From positions 372,001 through 436,000 of the forward strand of contig NZ_CP032548.1 in the NCBI RefSeq assembly GCF_003867015.1: DNA of 64,000 nucleotides, given 5' to 3'. Position numbers and translations under genes: made by a program. Positions 60,713 through 64,000 of this stretch are shown one piece after another (position 1 is the stretch's first letter; the number at the start of each line of letters is the position of its first letter). The notes under the pieces are model-generated. The model was not told the origin of the DNA and did not search any database. It was given only the letters and a program-made list of their open reading frames with translations. Origin of the DNA: Tenacibaculum singaporense (GTDB lineage: Bacteria > Bacteroidota > Bacteroidia > Flavobacteriales > Flavobacteriaceae).

Positions 60713-61366
60713 CTACAGTTTTGCTCCATAGGCTAAATCACCCGCATCTCCTAAACCAGGAACTATATAACCTTTGTCGTTTAATTTTTCATCAATATCA
60801 GCAATCCACAAAGTAGTACTTTCTGGCAAGTGTTTAGCTACATAAGCTACGCCTTCTACAGAACCAATAACGGAAGCTATAATTATTTCTTTTGGGGTTC
60901 CGTATTTTTTTATGCCTTCATAAACCTCAACCATAGAGCGTCCTGTTGCTAACATTGGATCTACTAATAACAATGTTTTATCATCAATAGAGGGTGATGC
61001 AAAATAATCTACAACTATTTCAAACTCTTCATCATTATTAGGGTGATGACGATATGCTGAGATAAATGCATTTTCCACATCGTCAAAATAGTTTAACATT
61101 CCATTATGTAATGGTAAGCCTGCTCTGAGAATAGAGCATAGCACTATATTGTTTGTAGCTAACTCTACTTTTTTGGTTCCTAAGGGTGTGGTTATTTCTT
61201 TTGCCTCATAATTCAGCTCTTTACTTAATTCATACCCTAAAACTTCTCCTATTCGTTCAATGTTTCTACGAAAACGCATCGAATCTTTTTGAACTGATGT
61301 GTCTCTGAGTTCAGCTAGGAATTTATTAAGAATAGAATTTTGTTTGGCTAGATGATGAGTTTTCAT
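60713..61366 (-). CDS. upp: Uracil phosphoribosyltransferase
   Basis: The 217-residue enzyme shows the PRPP-binding loop LLVDPMLATGRSM (about 133-145), VLCSILRAGLPLHNGM near residue 80 and the C-terminal uracil-binding VPGLGDAGD. It salvages uracil to UMP. Minus-strand TACTTTTG at 61391-61398 is a probable -7 element. Confidence 0.96.
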   Translation of the reverse strand: MKTHHLAKQNSILNKFLAELRDTSVQKDSMRFRRNIERIGEVLGYELSKELNYEAKEITTPLGTKKVELATNNIVLCSILRAGLPLHNGMLNYFDDVENAFISAYRHHPNNDEEFEIVVDYFASPSIDDKTLLLVDPMLATGRSMVEVYEGIKKYGTPKEIIIASVIGSVEGVAYVAKHLPESTTLWIADIDEKLNDKGYIVPGLGDAGDLAYGAKL

Positions 61367-61408
61367 GAAATGTATTCTTTTTGTGCGCTACAAAAGTAAC
61401 AGATTTTA

Positions 61409-62182
61409 TCAAGCTTTTATAAAGTTGGTTAGTGCTTTTAATAGTTCTTCTTTTGCTTCAACATGACTCATGTGTCCGTTTGGTAATGCAATTAATGGGG
61501 TATTGGTTCTCTTTGCTTCTTCTTCAACAGTAATATAATTTAATATTGGGTCATTTTTTCCTGCAATTATTAACCTCTTTTCTATTGTTTTTAAAACAGT
61601 TTCTTTGTTTTTACGCAAACGCATTCCTTCTGTAGCTGCAATGTACCCTCTAACAGGTGTTTTTAAGGCTTCTTCTCTTATTTTCTCTATTTCTTCGGAT
61701 AACTGTAAACGCATATTCTCTGCAAACAAGTTACTAATTGACATTTTTACCAATGTTTCGTAATTTTCCTTAGCCATTTCAACAGCTCTGAGTCGCAACT
61801 TTTTTCGTTCTTCACTATCTGCTTGAGAGGTAGAGTTCATTAAACAAATTCCTTTTACGTTTTTTGGATATTTTTCTGCAAAAGCTAAAGCAACATATCC
61901 ACCCATGGAATGTCCGATAAAGGTAGCTCGACGAATTTTTAATTCTCTTAAAACAGATTTTACTGCTTCTGCCATCTCTTCCATCGTATGAATATACCCA
62001 ACACATCCTGTTTTTCCATGCCCTAATAAGTCAATACAAATCACGCGGTTTTTTTTAGACAATTCACTAACCACCTCATTCCACATAGTACTATTTTCTA
62101 AAAACCCGTGTAATAAAACAATACTACTTCCTTTACCAGTATCTGTATAAAAAACAGTTGTTTCCTTAAATTTTGCAATCAT
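61409..62182 (-). CDS. Alpha/beta hydrolase
   Basis: The 257-residue protein has the fold's hallmarks: oxyanion HGFLENS (about 25), nucleophile elbow GHSMGGYVA (about 93), Asp in IIAGKNDPI (about 210) and His in NGHMSHVE (about 236). Cytosolic, no signal peptide. The substrate is unknown; related proteins hydrolyse small esters or haloalkanes. Separated by 42 bp from upp and transcribed in the same direction. Confidence 0.88.
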   Translation of the reverse strand: MIAKFKETTVFYTDTGKGSSIVLLHGFLENSTMWNEVVSELSKKNRVICIDLLGHGKTGCVGYIHTMEEMAEAVKSVLRELKIRRATFIGHSMGGYVALAFAEKYPKNVKGICLMNSTSQADSEERKKLRLRAVEMAKENYETLVKMSISNLFAENMRLQLSEEIEKIREEALKTPVRGYIAATEGMRLRKNKETVLKTIEKRLIIAGKNDPILNYITVEEEAKRTNTPLIALPNGHMSHVEAKEELLKALTNFIKA

Positions 62183-62221
62183 TTTTTAATGTATATTCGT
62201 CGCTTATTAATTTGTTAAGCA

Positions 62222-63508
62222 ATGCACAAAACTAAGGAGATATTTATAAACGGATTTGCTTTATTTTCAATGTTTTTTGGGGCTGGTAATTTAATTTTGC
62301 CTCCATTTTTAGGGAAAAATGCTGGAAGCTTATGGTTTTGGGTAACTATTGGCTTTTTTATTACTGCTGTTTTTATTCCTATGATAGGTATTTTAGCCCA
62401 TGCTAAACTACAGGGTACTATGTACGATTTCGGCAAAAAAGTATCTCCTACTTTTAGCCTTATATATTGTTTTGTTGTATACACTATTTGTATTGCTTTA
62501 CCTGCACCAAGAACTGCTTCGGTTACTCATGAAATGGCCATTGCTCCTTACTTTAGCAACAGTAGTTCTTTAGTTACTAGTACAATTTATTTCGGACTTG
62601 TTTTTCTTTTTACCATGAACCGGTCAAAAGTACTAAATCTACTAGGCAAGTTTTTAACTCCTCTTATTATATTCATTTTATTGGCTATTATTTTCGTTGG
62701 TTTTTTTACAGCTCCAGATATGATTACTCCAACGACCCTTAAAGCTCCATTTGTTGATGGTTTGCTAGAAGGATATCAAACTTTTGATGCTATTGCTTCC
62801 ATAGTTGTTGGTGGTGTCTTAGTCATTTCAATGAATTTTAACACGAATACAACTTTTGAAGAGAAAAAAGAGCTTATAACCAAAGCAGGTTTTATTGCTG
62901 GTATAGGCTTATTAATTATTTATGCTGGCCTTATTTATAATGGGGTTTTATTTAGTTCTACCTTTTCTGAAAGTGCTAATAGAACAGAAATCTTAAACTC
63001 TCTGAGCAATCAAACTTTAGGAAATATTGGAAGTGTTTTTCTTAGTGTTTTAGTTGCTTTGGCTTGTTTTACAACAGCGGTTGGAATTATTACTGGAACT
63101 GCCGATTATTTTAAAGGAATTAGCAATAATTCTCAAAAGATCTTTACAGTTACTGCTATTATTAGCTGTTTACTAGGAATTGCTGTAGGTCAGTTTGATG
63201 TGAAATATATTATCAATATTGCACTACCTGCTTTGATGTTTATTTATCCAATTACTATTGTTTTAATTGTACTAAATGTACTTCCTGAAAAATACACCTC
63301 AACTTTAGTTTTTAAAAGTGTAGTAGCGGTAACCTTTTTATTTAGTATTCCAGATTTTTTAGGCTTTATTATCAATCCTAATTACTTAGTTGAAATAAAA
63401 AACAACATTCCCTTTGCTAATCAGAATTTAGGTTGGGTATTACCTGCTATATTGAGTTTTGTCTTTTCTAATTTGATTAAAAGCAAAAAGCAAATTCCAA
63501 CCGAATAA
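62222..63508 (+). CDS. brnQ: Branched-chain amino acid transport system II carrier (BrnQ/LIVCS)
   Basis: The 428-residue protein has about 12 membrane segments and family motifs in the first helix (FALFSMFFGAGNLILPPFLG) and next (IPMIGILAHA). It takes up leucine, isoleucine and valine with a cation. Divergent from the alpha/beta hydrolase with a 39-bp spacer. A bidirectional terminator follows. Confidence 0.93.
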   Translation: MHKTKEIFINGFALFSMFFGAGNLILPPFLGKNAGSLWFWVTIGFFITAVFIPMIGILAHAKLQGTMYDFGKKVSPTFSLIYCFVVYTICIALPAPRTASVTHEMAIAPYFSNSSSLVTSTIYFGLVFLFTMNRSKVLNLLGKFLTPLIIFILLAIIFVGFFTAPDMITPTTLKAPFVDGLLEGYQTFDAIASIVVGGVLVISMNFNTNTTFEEKKELITKAGFIAGIGLLIIYAGLIYNGVLFSSTFSESANRTEILNSLSNQTLGNIGSVFLSVLVALACFTTAVGIITGTADYFKGISNNSQKIFTVTAIISCLLGIAVGQFDVKYIINIALPALMFIYPITIVLIVLNVLPEKYTSTLVFKSVVAVTFLFSIPDFLGFIINPNYLVEIKNNIPFANQNLGWVLPAILSFVFSNLIKSKKQIPTE

Positions 63509-63541
63509 GTTGCTTAATGAATGATATATTATATATAAACT

Positions 63542-63567
63542 AAAAAGCTCGCAATTGCGAGCTTTTT
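63542..63567. terminator. Bidirectional rho-independent terminator
   Basis: AAAAAGCTCGC-AATT-GCGAGCTTTTT between brnQ and the convergent outer-membrane protein. Confidence 0.85.
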
Positions 63568-63589
63568 AGTTGTATTTAAATTGAATATC

Positions 63590-64000
63590 TTAAAAACGAT
63601 ATCCTAAATTTATTCCTACTCTAGGCACAATTGAACGGGCCTCTGAAGTAAACAGATTTCTACCCAAACCTCCATATATATCAAGCACAAAGCCTCCTGA
63701 GGACACATATTTTGATCCAAAAGCCAAACCTAAAGCTCCATCTGTATATTCTTTATACTGCTTAACTGTGCTTCCTTCTACTTCAATTTCTCTTTCTCCC
63801 GTATTTATTCCCATAAACACTTCTCCAAAATAGTTCCAATTGCTATTATTTGTAAAATAATGGCGGAAAAATGGAGTAAACATTCGCTCTTCATTGTATC
63901 TAAAATCTGCTGATTTTTTTTCAAAGTTAAACAAAGCTGAAATACCAACCGAAGAACGATCAGTTGTATAATACTCGTAAGACACCTCTAGCGTTTTAAA
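63590..64000 (-). CDS. Outer-membrane beta-barrel protein, 5' truncated
   Basis: The frame is open to the right edge (137 residues visible, reading in with FKTLEVSYEYY), so the GTG at 63985 is not the true start. The sequence alternates hydrophobic and polar residues with many aromatic ends and finishes VGINLGYRF, a typical C-terminal beta-strand for barrel insertion. Members of this type are 160-220 residues (DUF3575-like or porin-like). Function unknown. Confidence 0.75.
   Translation of the reverse strand, partial: FKTLEVSYEYYTTDRSSVGISALFNFEKKSADFRYNEERMFTPFFRHYFTNNSNWNYFGEVFMGINTGEREIEVEGSTVKQYKEYTDGALGLAFGSKYVSSGGFVLDIYGGLGRNLFTSEARSIVPRVGINLGYRF

Noticed and set aside
1..64000. CRISPR arrays, insertion sequences or prophage genes
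   Set aside because: No regularly spaced repeats of CRISPR size, no transposase, integrase or phage structural genes were seen on either strand.

Overview
The window is AT-rich bacterial DNA from the Bacteroidota, most likely a marine member of the Flavobacteriaceae (Tenacibaculum or a close relative). The evidence is several TonB-dependent receptors with carboxypeptidase-regulatory N-terminal domains, family-typical proteins (DUF5686, DUF6341/DUF6427-like, DUF3108), promoter elements of the Bacteroidota TTG / TAnnTTTG type, and few Shine-Dalgarno sequences. The genus is an inference; no rRNA gene is present.

Positions 1-34,047 are mostly housekeeping. They hold a truncated AsmA-like envelope gene, a DUF5686 outer-membrane protein with moaD behind it, a TonB receptor, recO, a CYTH protein, trpS, a small GG-leader peptide, an aldo/keto reductase with pgk, moaE, tRNA-Ala(GGC), an AddB-like nuclease, an omega-amidase-like nitrilase, lipid genes (acyl-ACP desaturase and two PlsC-type acyltransferases), a second TonB receptor, pgi, an M23 peptidase, and an aromatic amino-acid catabolic block (tryptophan 2,3-dioxygenase, HPPD, homogentisate dioxygenase).

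Positions 34,300-53,450 form an iron-acquisition island. The left half reads rightward: TonB-dependent siderophore receptor, DUF4198 protein, two small membrane proteins, a PepSY membrane protein (probable ferric-siderophore reductase) and an AraC-type regulator. The right half reads leftward as one tightly packed nine-gene operon: PLP decarboxylase, N-hydroxylase, MFS transporter, fused acyltransferase-NIS synthetase, stand-alone acyltransferase, stand-alone NIS synthetase, then a membrane acyltransferase, a secreted esterase and a fatty-acid-hydroxylase-family protein. The logic matches hydroxamate siderophores of the desferrioxamine/bisucaberin class: a diamine is made, N-hydroxylated, acylated with a dicarboxylic acid, then condensed by NIS synthetases. 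The duplicated acyltransferase-NIS module and the lipid-type tail genes are the most unusual parts. The operon promoter carries a 13-bp direct repeat with 21-bp spacing, and both halves of the island have a similar Fur-like box.

Positions 53,460-64,000 return to core functions. A leftward group (Mrp, NifU-like, ferredoxin reductase, fatty-acid hydroxylase, four-helix bundle protein, 2Fe-2S ferredoxin) looks like an Fe-S assembly and electron-transfer unit. It is followed by an alkyltransferase-like protein with a DUF4269 protein, trmB, upp, an alpha/beta hydrolase, a BrnQ-type transporter and a truncated outer-membrane protein at the right edge.
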